Shown here in pieces: positions 42,526-51,371 of a stretch of 64,000 nt of DNA. The stretch is from Streptomyces sp. NBC_00691. Lineage in GTDB: Bacteria; Actinomycetota; Actinomycetes; Streptomycetales; Streptomycetaceae. Position numbers and translations under genes: made by a program. The stretch lies in the NCBI RefSeq assembly GCF_036226665.1, contig NZ_CP109007.1, positions 5,806,501-5,870,500 of the forward strand. The letters are read 5' to 3'. A model generated the notes under the pieces. That model made no database searches. It saw nothing but the letters and a program-made list of their open reading frames with translations, and was not told the DNA's origin. Positions within the stretch are counted from its first letter, which is position 1. Every line of letters begins with the position of its first letter.

Positions 42526-43421
42526 GCAACGCAGCAAAGACGCCCGACGGCCTTGTCATCGTCGACAAGCCGTCGGGCTTCACCTCGCACGACGTCGTGG
42601 CCAAGATGCGCGGGATCGCCAAGACCCGCCGGGTCGGCCACGCCGGCACGCTCGACCCGATGGCCACCGGCGTCCTCGTCCTCGGTGTGGAGCGGGCGAC
42701 CAAGCTCCTCGGTCACCTCGCGCTGACCGAGAAGGAGTACCTGGGCACCATCCGCCTGGGCCAGACGACGGTCACCGACGACGCCGAGGGCGAGATCACG
42801 GCCTCCGTCGACGCCTCCGAGGTGACCCGCGAGGGCATCGACGCGGGCGTCGCCGAGCTGACCGGCGCCATCATGCAGGTGCCGTCCAAGGTCTCCGCGA
42901 TCAAGATCGACGGCAAGCGGTCGTACGCGCGCGTGCGCGGCGGCGAGGAGTTCGAGATCCCGGCACGCCCGGTCACCGTCTCCTCCTTCCAGGTGTACGA
43001 CGTCCGTGAGGCGACCGCCGAGGACGGCACCCCCGTCGTCGACCTGGTCGTCTCCGTGGTCTGCTCCTCCGGTACGTACATCCGGGCGCTCGCCCGGGAC
43101 CTGGGCGCGGGCCTCGGCGTGGGCGGGCACCTGACCGCGCTGCGCCGCACCCGGGTCGGGCCGTACAAGCTGGACGCGGCGAAGACGCTCGACCAGCTCC
43201 AGGAGGACCTCACGGTCATGCCGGTGGCCGACGCCGCCTCGGCGGCGTTCCCCCGGTGGGACGTCGACGAGAAGCGGGCCAAGCTGCTGCTCAACGGCGT
43301 CCGCCTGGAGATGCCGGAGTACCCGGCGGGTCCGGTCGCGGTCTTCGGGCCCGAGGGGACCCTGCTGGCGCTCGTGGAGGACCAGCGGGGCAAGGCCAGG
43401 AGCCTCGCCGTCTTCGGCTGA
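42522..43421 (+). CDS. truB: tRNA pseudouridine(55) synthase
   Basis: A 299-residue TruB, forming pseudouridine 55 in the T-loop of tRNAs. Seen: IVDKPSGFTSHDVV, the catalytic Asp in HAGTLDPMATGVL, KEYLGTIRLGQ-type substrate loop, and CSSGTYIRALARDLG. A C-terminal PUA-like region follows. The ATG overlaps rbfA as ATGA. The gene is followed by a strong palindromic terminator. Confidence 0.95.
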   Translation: MSNAAKTPDGLVIVDKPSGFTSHDVVAKMRGIAKTRRVGHAGTLDPMATGVLVLGVERATKLLGHLALTEKEYLGTIRLGQTTVTDDAEGEITASVDASEVTREGIDAGVAELTGAIMQVPSKVSAIKIDGKRSYARVRGGEEFEIPARPVTVSSFQVYDVREATAEDGTPVVDLVVSVVCSSGTYIRALARDLGAGLGVGGHLTALRRTRVGPYKLDAAKTLDQLQEDLTVMPVADAASAAFPRWDVDEKRAKLLLNGVRLEMPEYPAGPVAVFGPEGTLLALVEDQRGKARSLAVFG

Positions 43422-43455
43422 TCCGAGCGCTCCGGAGATCATCCTCCGTTTCGTG

Positions 43456-43487
43456 GTGGGGCGGGCACGCGCGCGTGCCCGCCCCAC
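43456..43487 (+). terminator. perfect GC palindrome after truB
   Basis: The arms run outward from the centre at 43471/43472 for 16 bp each side (GTGGGGCGGGCACGC and its complement). It starts 35 bp past truB and is probably a terminator. It separates truB from the large gene that follows. Confidence 0.8.
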
Positions 43488-43633
43488 TCGTCTCCCCCCG
43501 CGAGAGCCTGTCCCGGGGAACGCCGAAGAATCACCCGATCAGGGAGGCGCTCGGAGTGAAGGGGGGAGTGCCAGGGGGCGCGTTCCCCTGTCGTGGTCCG
43601 CCGTGTGATCACCGGCGACCTACCGTCGACCCC

Positions 43634-46600
43634 ATGGGACGCGGGGACCTGGCGACGCTGGTGCGGATCTGCGATCTGGCGGGCCGGCCTCGCGGCACCG
43701 GTTTTCTCGCCGACCACCACGGAACGGTCGTCACCAGTCACGAAGCCGTCGACGGGCTCAGCCGTGTCGTCCTGCACGCCCCCGGCGACCGGACCTGGCT
43801 CGCCGAGGCCGAAGCCGTCACCCCGCTGCCGGAGCGCGGCCTCGCGCTCGTACGGACCGAAGGCCTCGACGTCCGGCCGCTGCCGCTCGCGACCCGCACC
43901 GAGATCGAACCCGGCACCTACGTACGGATCGCCGCCCACGGCTGGCGCGAGGCTCGTGTACTCGGCCCCGTGGGCGTCACGTACACCGCCGCCGACCGGT
44001 TCCACGCGGTCGCCGACGCCCTCGAACTGGCCATCGGCACCGAGGGCGCCGAAGCCCTCCGGCTCGGCGGGCAGGCCGCCGGCGGCCCCGTCCTCGACAC
44101 CACCACCGGCACCGTCCTCGCCGTCCTCGGCACCGCCCTGCACGGCGACCGCCCCGCCGCCGGATACGCGGTGCGCCTGCGCCCCGACGGCCCCCTCACC
44201 GCCCTCCTCCGGCGCAACGCGGCCACCGTCCCCGCCTACGGTCCCGACCTCAACCTCGCCGGCATCCTGGAACTCACCGCCACCTCCACCGGCCCCGTAC
44301 GGGACCCCGGCCCCTGGCCCGAGCCCGTCGAACGCCCCGAGTGCGTCCGGGAGTTCGCGCGCTTCACGGCGGGCGAGGCGCCGGTCCTCGGCCTCGTCGG
44401 CGCCCCCGGCACCGGTCGCACCACAGCCCTCGCCGCCCTCTGCGCCCGCCGTGCCCGGGGCGTCGCGCCCGCCCCCACCGTCCGGCTGCGCGGCGCCGAC
44501 CTGCGCGCCGGGGACCGCTCGCTCGCCGAGGCCGTCGGCCGCGCCCTCCAGCAGGCCAGCCGGATCGTCGCCGCCTCCGGGGCGCTCGGCGACACCACCA
44601 CCGCCACGCCCGAACGGGCCGCGGCCCTCGCCCATGAGGCGGGCCGCCCGCTCCTCGTCGTCCTCGACGGTCCCGAGGAGATGCCGCCGCACCTCGCCCA
44701 CCGGCTCGCCGACTGGACGACCGCCACCGAGGAGTGGCTCCGCGCCCACCACGCCCACCTCGTCACCGCCTGCCGCCCCGAGCACTGGGAACGCGCGGGC
44801 GCCCTCTACCGCCCCGGCGCGCTGCACCGGCCGACGCCGGGCCCCCGGGACGGGGCGCCCGGCGGACCGCCCGCCGCCCTCGTCCTCGGTTCCTACTCCG
44901 CGGCCGAGGCCCAGGCCGTACGCGAGGGGTACGGGCTGAGGGAGGCGGACCTCGCCGAGGCCGACGCCCGCCATCCGCTGGCCCTGCGGCTGCTCGCCGA
45001 GGTGCGGGCGGCGTTGCCGCCGGACGTCCCCGGCCGGCCGGGGCGCGAGGAGATCTTCACCGCGTACCTCGACCTGATGTGCCTGCGGATCGCCGTCCGG
45101 ATCGCCGCGGGCTCCCGGCCCCTGCCGCCGGGGACCGCCGTACGCCGCCTCGCCGCCCGTGTCACCGGTCAGGTCCACGAGGCGGCCCGTCGCTGTCTGG
45201 GGCCCGGGCACGGCGTCCTCGACCGGGCCTCCTTCGAGGAGCTCTTCCCCTGGCGGGAGGGCTGGGCCTCGGCGGTCCTCACCGAAGGCCTCCTCGTCCC
45301 TGCGGGCTCCGGGTACCGCTTCGCCCACGAGGAACTCGCGGACTGGGTGCAGGCGTCCCACCTGGACCTGGACGGCGCCCTGGAGGCGCTGCTCTCGCTG
45401 GGGCCCGGCTCGCTCGCCGGTGCCGAGACCGGGACGGGTGCCGAGACCGGGGCGGGTCCGCAGGACGCGACCCGACCCGCCGACTCCGCCGCCCCTCCCG
45501 CGCCGCCCTCCGTCCCCCGGCAGCGGACCCCCGACGACGCGCCCCCGCCGGTCCCGCGTCACCGCATCGGCCCCGTCCTCCAGGCACTCCTGCTGCTCCA
45601 CCGGGAGCGCGGCCCGGCCGCCCTCGCTCCCCGGCTCGCCGTACTCGCCGAGACCCTCGGGCGGTACGCCGACGGTGAGGGCGGAGCCTCCGGCGACGGG
45701 CCGTGGTGGGCCGCCCGGCTGTTCGGCGAGAGCGTGCGGAGGCTGCCGGATCCCCGGCCGTACCTGCCCGTGCTGCGACTGCTCGCCGACCGGATCGGGG
45801 CGGTCGGCGCGCCGAACGAGGCGGGCTCCGCGCCGCACGACCGGCCGGGCGCCGGCCGGACCGGCGCCCGCGTCGGACGACACGCGGTGTTCGCCGCGTT
45901 CGGGCCCGGCTTCTGGCTGGGGCTGCCGCTCGGGGAGGACGAGCGGATCGACCTGCTGCGCCGGACCGTCCCCGCCGACCCGGCGCCGGCCGACGACCCC
46001 GGCGGCGAGCGGTCCCTCGCCGCCGTCGCCGGGCTGCTCGCCGCCGACCCCCGGGGCGTGCAGCCGCTGCTCTGCCGCTGGTTCGGCGACGACCGCACCC
46101 TCCCCGCCGCCCCCGGCGCGACCGTCGCCACCGCCGCCCAGGCCCTGCTGCACACCCATCGGGGGCTCGCCGTCGACGATCTGTGCGAGGCACTCGTCGC
46201 CACCGCCCACCCGATGGCCGACGGCCTCCTCGCCGCCCTCGCCGAGGACGAGCCCTCCGCCGTCTGCCGTGCCGTGGACCGATGGGCCCACGACGACGGG
46301 CGCCCGGAGCGGCGCGTCGCGGCCGCCACGTACGGCCATCTGGCCGCCGGCCACGCCACCCGGCCCCCCGACCGGGAACTCCTCCGCTTCGCCGCCCTGG
46401 CCCTGCTCGCCCGCCCCGGCGACCAGGCCCTCCACGGCGCCGCCCTCGGCCTGCTCATCCGGGACCCGGAGAGCCGCGACCGCCACCTGCCGCGCGCCCT
46501 CGCCGAGCCCCGGGTGCCCGCGAGCGCCCTCGCCGAGGCCCTCGCGGCCGACCCCGGACCGGTCCTCGCCGCCTTCGGAGCCCGGCTGGACGGCATCGGC

Positions 46601-47260
46601 GAGGCCCCCGCCGCCGCCCTGCGGGCGCTCGCCGACGTCGACACGCCCGCGCTCGCCCGCAGGGTCGCCTCCCTCGTCCGCGGATACGTCGCCCGCCACC
46701 CGGAGGGCGCCGGACACGTGGCCGCCTTCGTCGACCGGCGCTTCGAGTACGGCCCGGCCGCCCGAGCCGTCCTCTTCCCCCTGGTCTCCGGCCTGATCCG
46801 GGGCCGCCCCGCCCGGGTCCGCCGCGCCCTGGCCCCGGTGCTCGCCGCGCCCGGCACCGGAGCCTCCCGCCATCTGCGGGCCGAACTCCTCGACGTCCTC
46901 CTGGAGCACGAGCGGTACGAGGCCGAGACGGGGGAGTTCACCGTCCTGGACGCCCTCCTGGAGGCCGCCGCGGAGGGCGCGGAGCGGCGCAGCGAGCCGC
47001 GCACCCGGGCCCTCACCCACCGCGTCGGCGGCCTGTGGGCCCGGACCCCCGACGGCGCGCGGCTGCTCGACCCGGCCCTCGCGGGACACGTCGGCGCGTG
47101 GCCCGCGTTCGCCACGCTGCTCGCCCGCTGGACGGTCGGCGACCCCGCCGAGTGGGCTCCGCTGCTCGGTCCGGAGACCCTCCGGGCCCTGCGGACGCAC
47201 GGCACTTCCATGCCGATGCGAACCGACGGCCGTGGGCATGGCAGTCTTAGACCTGCGTAA
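43634..47260 (+). CDS. large protein: degenerate trypsin-like domain, degenerate P-loop domain, helical repeats
   Basis: A 1208-residue protein. Residues 1-~190 follow the trypsin-like order: GTGFLADHHGTVVTSHEA keeps the His position, but the Asp position reads RGLALV and the Ser position reads GGQAAGGPVLD, so two of three triad residues are lost. Residues ~230-450 look like a STAND/NACHT-like NTPase: the P-loop reads GAPGTGRTT with Arg for Lys, and Walker B is LLVVLDGPEE. A helical region with an ARHPLALRLLAE-type motif and a Pro-rich linker (~600-640) precede Ala/Leu-rich repeats up to the end. The ATG at 43634 has no clear ribosome-binding site; a GTG at 43556, behind AGGGAGG, would add 26 residues. 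It may be a scaffold or sensor. Function unknown. Confidence 0.75.
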   Translation: MGRGDLATLVRICDLAGRPRGTGFLADHHGTVVTSHEAVDGLSRVVLHAPGDRTWLAEAEAVTPLPERGLALVRTEGLDVRPLPLATRTEIEPGTYVRIAAHGWREARVLGPVGVTYTAADRFHAVADALELAIGTEGAEALRLGGQAAGGPVLDTTTGTVLAVLGTALHGDRPAAGYAVRLRPDGPLTALLRRNAATVPAYGPDLNLAGILELTATSTGPVRDPGPWPEPVERPECVREFARFTAGEAPVLGLVGAPGTGRTTALAALCARRARGVAPAPTVRLRGADLRAGDRSLAEAVGRALQQASRIVAASGALGDTTTATPERAAALAHEAGRPLLVVLDGPEEMPPHLAHRLADWTTATEEWLRAHHAHLVTACRPEHWERAGALYRPGALHRPTPGPRDGAPGGPPAALVLGSYSAAEAQAVREGYGLREADLAEADARHPLALRLLAEVRAALPPDVPGRPGREEIFTAYLDLMCLRIAVRIAAGSRPLPPGTAVRRLAARVTGQVHEAARRCLGPGHGVLDRASFEELFPWREGWASAVLTEGLLVPAGSGYRFAHEELADWVQASHLDLDGALEALLSLGPGSLAGAETGTGAETGAGPQDATRPADSAAPPAPPSVPRQRTPDDAPPPVPRHRIGPVLQALLLLHRERGPAALAPRLAVLAETLGRYADGEGGASGDGPWWAARLFGESVRRLPDPRPYLPVLRLLADRIGAVGAPNEAGSAPHDRPGAGRTGARVGRHAVFAAFGPGFWLGLPLGEDERIDLLRRTVPADPAPADDPGGERSLAAVAGLLAADPRGVQPLLCRWFGDDRTLPAAPGATVATAAQALLHTHRGLAVDDLCEALVATAHPMADGLLAALAEDEPSAVCRAVDRWAHDDGRPERRVAAATYGHLAAGHATRPPDRELLRFAALALLARPGDQALHGAALGLLIRDPESRDRHLPRALAEPRVPASALAEALAADPGPVLAAFGARLDGIGEAPAAALRALADVDTPALARRVASLVRGYVARHPEGAGHVAAFVDRRFEYGPAARAVLFPLVSGLIRGRPARVRRALAPVLAAPGTGASRHLRAELLDVLLEHERYEAETGEFTVLDALLEAAAEGAERRSEPRTRALTHRVGGLWARTPDGARLLDPALAGHVGAWPAFATLLARWTVGDPAEWAPLLGPETLRALRTHGTSMPMRTDGRGHGSLRPA

Positions 47261-47291
47261 TCGGCGAACAGGCGGACGAGGAGCGGTCACA

Positions 47292-48260
47292 GTGCAGCGC
47301 TGGCGTGGCTTGGAGGACATCCCCCAGGACTGGGGGCGCAGCGTCGTCACCATCGGCTCCTACGACGGTGTGCACCGCGGGCACCAGCTGATCATCGGGC
47401 GGGCCGTCGAGCGCGCCCGGGAACTCGGCGTCCCCTCCGTGGTGGTCACCTTCGACCCCCACCCCTCCGAGGTCGTGCGGCCCGGCAGTCACCCGCCGCT
47501 GCTCGCCCCGCACCACCGGCGTGCCGAGCTGGTGTCCGGCCTGGGCGTGGACGCGGTGCTCGTGCTGCCGTTCACCGCCGAGTTCTCCCAGCTGTCCCCG
47601 GCCGACTTCATCGTCAAGGTGCTCGTCGACAAGCTGCACGCGAAGGCCGTCATCGAGGGCCCCAACTTCCGCTTCGGACACCGGGCCGCCGGCAACGTCG
47701 CCTTCCTCTCCGAGCTCGGCGCCACCTACGACTACGAGGTCGAGGTCATCGACCTGTACGTCAGCGGTACGGCGGGCGGCGGCGACCCCTTCTCCTCCAC
47801 CCTCACCCGCCGGCTGGTCGCCGAGGGCGACATGGCCGGGGCCGGCGAGATCCTCGGCCGTCCGCACCGGGTCGAGGGCATCGTCGTCCGCGGCGCGCAG
47901 CGCGGCCGCGAGCTCGGCTTCCCGACGGCCAACGTCGAGACGCTGCCGCACACCGCCATCCCGGCCGACGGCGTCTACGCCGGCTGGCTGACGGCCGACG
48001 GGGAGCGGATGCCGGCGGCCATCTCGGTCGGCACGAACCCGCAGTTCGACGGCACGGAGCGGACGGTGGAGGCGTACGCGATCGACCGCGAGGGCCTCGA
48101 CCTGTACGGGCTGCACGTCGCGGTGGACTTCCTCGCGTACGTCCGCGGGATGCTCAAGTTCGACACCCTGGACGACCTGCTCGAAGCGATGGCCGGCGAC
48201 GTGAAGCGCTGCCGGGAGCTGACGGAGGCGTACGACCTGGAGCACCCCCAGGCCGGCTAG
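47292..48260 (+). CDS. ribF: bifunctional riboflavin kinase/FAD synthetase
   Basis: A 322-residue enzyme making FMN and then FAD. The N-terminal FMN adenylyltransferase domain shows TIGSYDGVHRGHQ, TFDPHPSEV and GPNFRFGH. The C-terminal flavokinase domain shows RGRELGFPTANV and SVGTNPQFDG. I chose the GTG at 47292 (VQRWRGLEDIP) with GAGGAG 7-8 bases upstream; longer frames start inside the previous gene. The gene is followed by the MITE-like element. Confidence 0.95.
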   Translation: MQRWRGLEDIPQDWGRSVVTIGSYDGVHRGHQLIIGRAVERARELGVPSVVVTFDPHPSEVVRPGSHPPLLAPHHRRAELVSGLGVDAVLVLPFTAEFSQLSPADFIVKVLVDKLHAKAVIEGPNFRFGHRAAGNVAFLSELGATYDYEVEVIDLYVSGTAGGGDPFSSTLTRRLVAEGDMAGAGEILGRPHRVEGIVVRGAQRGRELGFPTANVETLPHTAIPADGVYAGWLTADGERMPAAISVGTNPQFDGTERTVEAYAIDREGLDLYGLHVAVDFLAYVRGMLKFDTLDDLLEAMAGDVKRCRELTEAYDLEHPQAG

Positions 48261-48309
48261 GCCGGCCCTTCCGGACCGTGCCCGACCGGCGAGACCCGGA
48301 GCAGACCCC

Positions 48310-48488
48310 CTAGGGCCTGTCGTCAAGCTCCCGTCTGCCCCGCGACGCCTGGCACGCACTCTCGCCGCACCGGGCGAAAGCCCGAGTACGTCCAGTACGA
48401 GGGCTTCCTCCCGGCACACCGAGAGCACGCACCAGACGCCGCGGGGCCGCCCTCCGGGCGACGACGGGAGTTTGACGACAGGCCCTAG
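48310..48488. mobile_element. 179-bp MITE-like hairpin element
   Basis: Terminal inverted repeats of 26 bp (48310-48335 and 48463-48488) match at 25 positions. Both ends are the tetramer CTAG, followed inward by GGCCTGTCGTC. The interior is itself an imperfect palindrome centred near the GTACGTCCAGTAC at 48384-48396, so the whole element can fold as one long hairpin. It carries no gene. The ends and CTAG/TA site resemble IS5-family (IS427-group) targets. The right CTAG contains the TAG stop of the next gene. A half copy lies at 19488-19577. Confidence 0.75.
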
Positions 48489-49489
48489 TCCCGCGCCACC
48501 CAGTGGCAGGCCACCTCCTGCTCCCCGCCGCCGCCCAGGACCGGCAGGCTCTCGCCGCGGCAGCGGTCCGCGACCGCCGTCGCCTCGCCCGAGGCGAGGA
48601 TCTGGCAGCGGGCGTGGAAGCGGCAGCCGGACGGGATGCGGGACGGGTCCGGCGGCTCGCCCGTCAGCACCACCGGAGTGCCCCCGGACTCCGGGAGCAC
48701 CGACAACAGCGCCTGGGTGTACGGGTGTCGGGGCCGGGTCAGGACGGACTCCACCGTGCCGGTCTCCACGACCCGGCCCAGGTACATCACCGCGACCCGG
48801 TCCGCGATGTTCCACGCGAGACCCAGGTCGTGCGTCACCACCAGGGCGGAGAGCCCGAGTTCGTCCCTCAGACGCAGCAGCAGCGCCAGGATCTCGCCCC
48901 GTACGGAAGCGTCCAGTGAGGCCACCGGCTCGTCGGCGACGATGAGTTCGGGCTCCAGGACCAGCGCGCCCGCGATGACGACGCGCTGCCGCTGCCCGCC
49001 GGACAGCTCGTGCGGGTAGCGCAGGAAGAAGCGCTCCGGCGGGCGCAGCCCCGCCCGCGCGAGGGCCCCGGCGACCGCCTCCCGCTCGTCGCCGGTGTAT
49101 CCGTGGATCCGCAGGCCCTCCGCGACCGCGTCGTACACGGTGTGCCGGGGGTTCAGCGAGCCGCTCGGGTCCTGGAGGACCAGCTGGGCCCGCTTCCGGT
49201 ACGCCTTGAGGGCCCCCGCGCCGTACGAGAGCGGCTTCCCGTCGAAGGCGACCGACCCCGACGTGGGCCGCACCAGCCCGAGGAGCGAGCGGGCCAGGGT
49301 CGTCTTGCCGCAGCCCGACTCCCCGACGAGGGCCACGATCTCGCCCGCGCCGATGTCCAGGTCCACCCCGTCGACCGCCCGCGCGGGCGGTGCGCCCCGC
49401 CGCCCGGGGAAGGTGACGTGCAGCCCCCGCGCCGACAGCAGTGACGCCGCCCTCGTCTCCGTCCGCTCGGCTGCCGTCTCCGTACTCAT
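48485..49489 (-). CDS. oligopeptide/nickel-type ABC transporter ATP-binding protein (OppF-like)
   Basis: A 334-residue ABC ATPase, second of a pair. Seen: Walker A GESGCGKTT, Q-loop LVLQDPSGSLNPRHTV, signature LSGGQRQRVVIAGAL, Walker B LIVADEPVASLD, His switch VTHDLGLAW, and the C-terminal oligopeptide/dipeptide region PSGCRFHARC with two cysteines. The ATG at 49489 overlaps the OppD-like stop (ATGA). Its TAG stop is the terminal CTAG of the MITE. It is the last gene of the operon. Confidence 0.92.
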   Translation of the reverse strand: MSTETAAERTETRAASLLSARGLHVTFPGRRGAPPARAVDGVDLDIGAGEIVALVGESGCGKTTLARSLLGLVRPTSGSVAFDGKPLSYGAGALKAYRKRAQLVLQDPSGSLNPRHTVYDAVAEGLRIHGYTGDEREAVAGALARAGLRPPERFFLRYPHELSGGQRQRVVIAGALVLEPELIVADEPVASLDASVRGEILALLLRLRDELGLSALVVTHDLGLAWNIADRVAVMYLGRVVETGTVESVLTRPRHPYTQALLSVLPESGGTPVVLTGEPPDPSRIPSGCRFHARCQILASGEATAVADRCRGESLPVLGGGGEQEVACHWVARD

Positions 49490-50460
49490 GACGCGCTCCC
49501 CACGTGGACGCAGGCGGCCCGGTGGTCCGGGCCCGCCTCGCGTAGCTCCAGATCGATCTCCCCGCACGCGTCCACCGCCACGGGGCAGCGCGGATGGAAG
49601 GTGCAGCCGCCCGGCAGGTCCGCCGGGTCCGGCGGGTCTCCCGGCAGTCCGCGCGGCGCACGCCGGGACGCGAGGTCCCCGACACGCGGGAACGCCGAGG
49701 ACAGGGCACGGCCGTAGGGGTGCCGGGCGGCCTCGTACACCGCCCGGGCCGGACCCTCCTCGACGACCCGGCCCGCGTACATGACGGCCAGCCGGTCACA
49801 GGTGTCGGCGAGGACCGCGAGGTCGTGGCTGATCATCAGCAGGCTGATGGACTGCTCGGCGACGAGTCGCTCGATCAGCCGGAGGATCTGCGCCTGGATC
49901 ATCACGTCGAGCGCGGTGGTCGGCTCGTCCGCGACGATCAGCCGCGGATCGCAGGCCAGCGCCATCGCGATCATCACCCGTTGCCGCTGGCCGCCGGAGA
50001 GCTCGTGGGGATAGGCGGCGGCGCGCGCGGCGGGCAGACCGACGTGTTCGAGCAGCTCGCCGACCTTCCTGCGGGCCGCCGCCGGGGTCGCCCGGCCGTG
50101 GACCAGCAGCGGTTCGGCGATCTGGTCCCCGATCCGGTGCACGGCGTTGAGCGAGTGCATCGCGCCCTGGAAGACGATCGACGCTCCGGCCCAGCGCACG
50201 GCCCTCAGACGGCCCCACTTCATGGCGAGGACGTCGTCGCCGTCGAGCAGGATCCGCCCCTCGATCCGCGCCGACGCCGGAAGCAGGCGCAGCAGCGCGA
50301 GGGCGAGCGTGGACTTGCCGCAGCCGGACTCGCCCGCCACACCCAGCTTGCGGCCGGGTTCCAGGGTCAGGTCGACCCCGCGCACGGCGGGCACGGCGGC
50401 CGCGCCCGACCCGTACGTCACCCTGAGGTCCCGTACCTCCAGGAGGTTCCGCGCGGTCAT
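49486..50460 (-). CDS. oligopeptide/nickel-type ABC transporter ATP-binding protein (OppD-like)
   Basis: A 324-residue ABC ATPase that works with the OppF-like subunit. Seen: Walker A GESGCGKST, FQGAMHSLNAVHRIGDQI (the Asn-Pro of the usual motif is Asn-Ala), signature LSGGQRQRVMIAMAL, Walker B LIVADEPTTALDVM, SHDLAVLADTCDR, and PGGCTFHPRC. Starts and stops overlap both neighbours by 4 bp, showing tight coupling. Confidence 0.92.
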   Translation of the reverse strand: MTARNLLEVRDLRVTYGSGAAAVPAVRGVDLTLEPGRKLGVAGESGCGKSTLALALLRLLPASARIEGRILLDGDDVLAMKWGRLRAVRWAGASIVFQGAMHSLNAVHRIGDQIAEPLLVHGRATPAAARRKVGELLEHVGLPAARAAAYPHELSGGQRQRVMIAMALACDPRLIVADEPTTALDVMIQAQILRLIERLVAEQSISLLMISHDLAVLADTCDRLAVMYAGRVVEEGPARAVYEAARHPYGRALSSAFPRVGDLASRRAPRGLPGDPPDPADLPGGCTFHPRCPVAVDACGEIDLELREAGPDHRAACVHVGSAS

Positions 50461-51371
50461 CGGCTGACCCCCAGCTTCGGATTGAGCACGGACTCGACCG
50501 CCCGGCCGCACAGGGTGAACGCCAGCGCGACCAGGGCGATGGCGATGCCGGGCGGTGCCAGGTACCACCAGTGCCCGGAGGAGACCGCGCCGGCCTCGCG
50601 GGCGTCCTGCAGCATGCCGCCCCAGGAGACCACCGTCGGGTCGCCGAGCCCGAGGAAGGCGAGGGTCGCCTCGGTGAGGATGGCGGTCGAGATGCCGAGC
50701 GTGGTCTGCGCGAGCACCAGCGGCATCACGTTCGGCAGCACGTGCCTGGTCATGACGTGCCCGTGGCCGCCGCCGAGCGCGGTCGCCCGTTCGATGTACG
50801 GGCGGGACTCGACGGCGATGGTCTGGGCCCGCACCAGGCGGGCCGTGGTCGGCCAGGAGGTCACCCCGATGGCCAGGACGACCGTCCACATCGACCGGGA
50901 CATGACGGTGGCGAGCACGATCGCGAGGACCAGGGTCGGCATCACCAGGAACCAGTCGGTGATCCGCATGACGACGGTCGAGAACCAGCCGCCGTAGTGC
51001 CCGGCGATGATCCCCACGAGGGTGCCGATGGCGACGGAGAGCGCCGCCGCCAGCAGTCCGACGAGCAGCGAGATCCGCGCCCCCCAGATCAGCAGGCCGA
51101 GCAGCGAGCGCCCGAACTGGTCGGTCCCCAGGGGGAATTCGGCACTCGGAGATTCCAGGGCGGTGCCTGGAGCCTGGGTCACGGACTGCACGTCGGCACC
51201 GACGGTCAGCGGGGCGGTCAGCGCGAGAAGCGCGATGACGGCGAGCCCGGCGAGGCCGAGGAGTCCGGCGCGGTGGGTGCGGTACGCCTTCCAGAAGCGG
51301 GACACCGAGCCGCGGCGGCGTTCCCATCGCAGCGAGGCGGCCGACGGCAGGGTCGGCTCGGTCGTGGTCAT
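50457..51371 (-). CDS. oligopeptide/nickel-type ABC transporter permease (OppC-like)
   Basis: A 304-residue permease with about six spans. An N-terminal OppC_N-type first span (LLGLAGLAVIALLALTAPL, about 33-52) precedes FPLGTDQFGRSLLGLLIWGAR (in part), the OppC hallmark, and the EAA loop YIERATALGGGHGHVMTRHVL. It is coupled to both neighbours by ATGA overlaps. Confidence 0.92.
   Translation of the reverse strand: MTTTEPTLPSAASLRWERRRGSVSRFWKAYRTHRAGLLGLAGLAVIALLALTAPLTVGADVQSVTQAPGTALESPSAEFPLGTDQFGRSLLGLLIWGARISLLVGLLAAALSVAIGTLVGIIAGHYGGWFSTVVMRITDWFLVMPTLVLAIVLATVMSRSMWTVVLAIGVTSWPTTARLVRAQTIAVESRPYIERATALGGGHGHVMTRHVLPNVMPLVLAQTTLGISTAILTEATLAFLGLGDPTVVSWGGMLQDAREAGAVSSGHWWYLAPPGIAIALVALAFTLCGRAVESVLNPKLGVSR

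Noticed and set aside
43634..47260. An Avs-type antiphage defence gene.
   Set aside because: The Walker Lys and protease Ser are both lost, and it lies in a housekeeping operon interval rather than a defence island; kept only as a protein of unknown function.
43439..47353. A 1304-residue minus-strand frame opposite the large truB-ribF gene.
   Set aside because: Antisense low-complexity translation; the plus strand has recognisable domains.
48310..48488. A small RNA gene, because of the long hairpin.
   Set aside because: The CTAG ends, terminal inverted repeats and a second partial copy are better explained by a mobile repeat; no promoter is visible.
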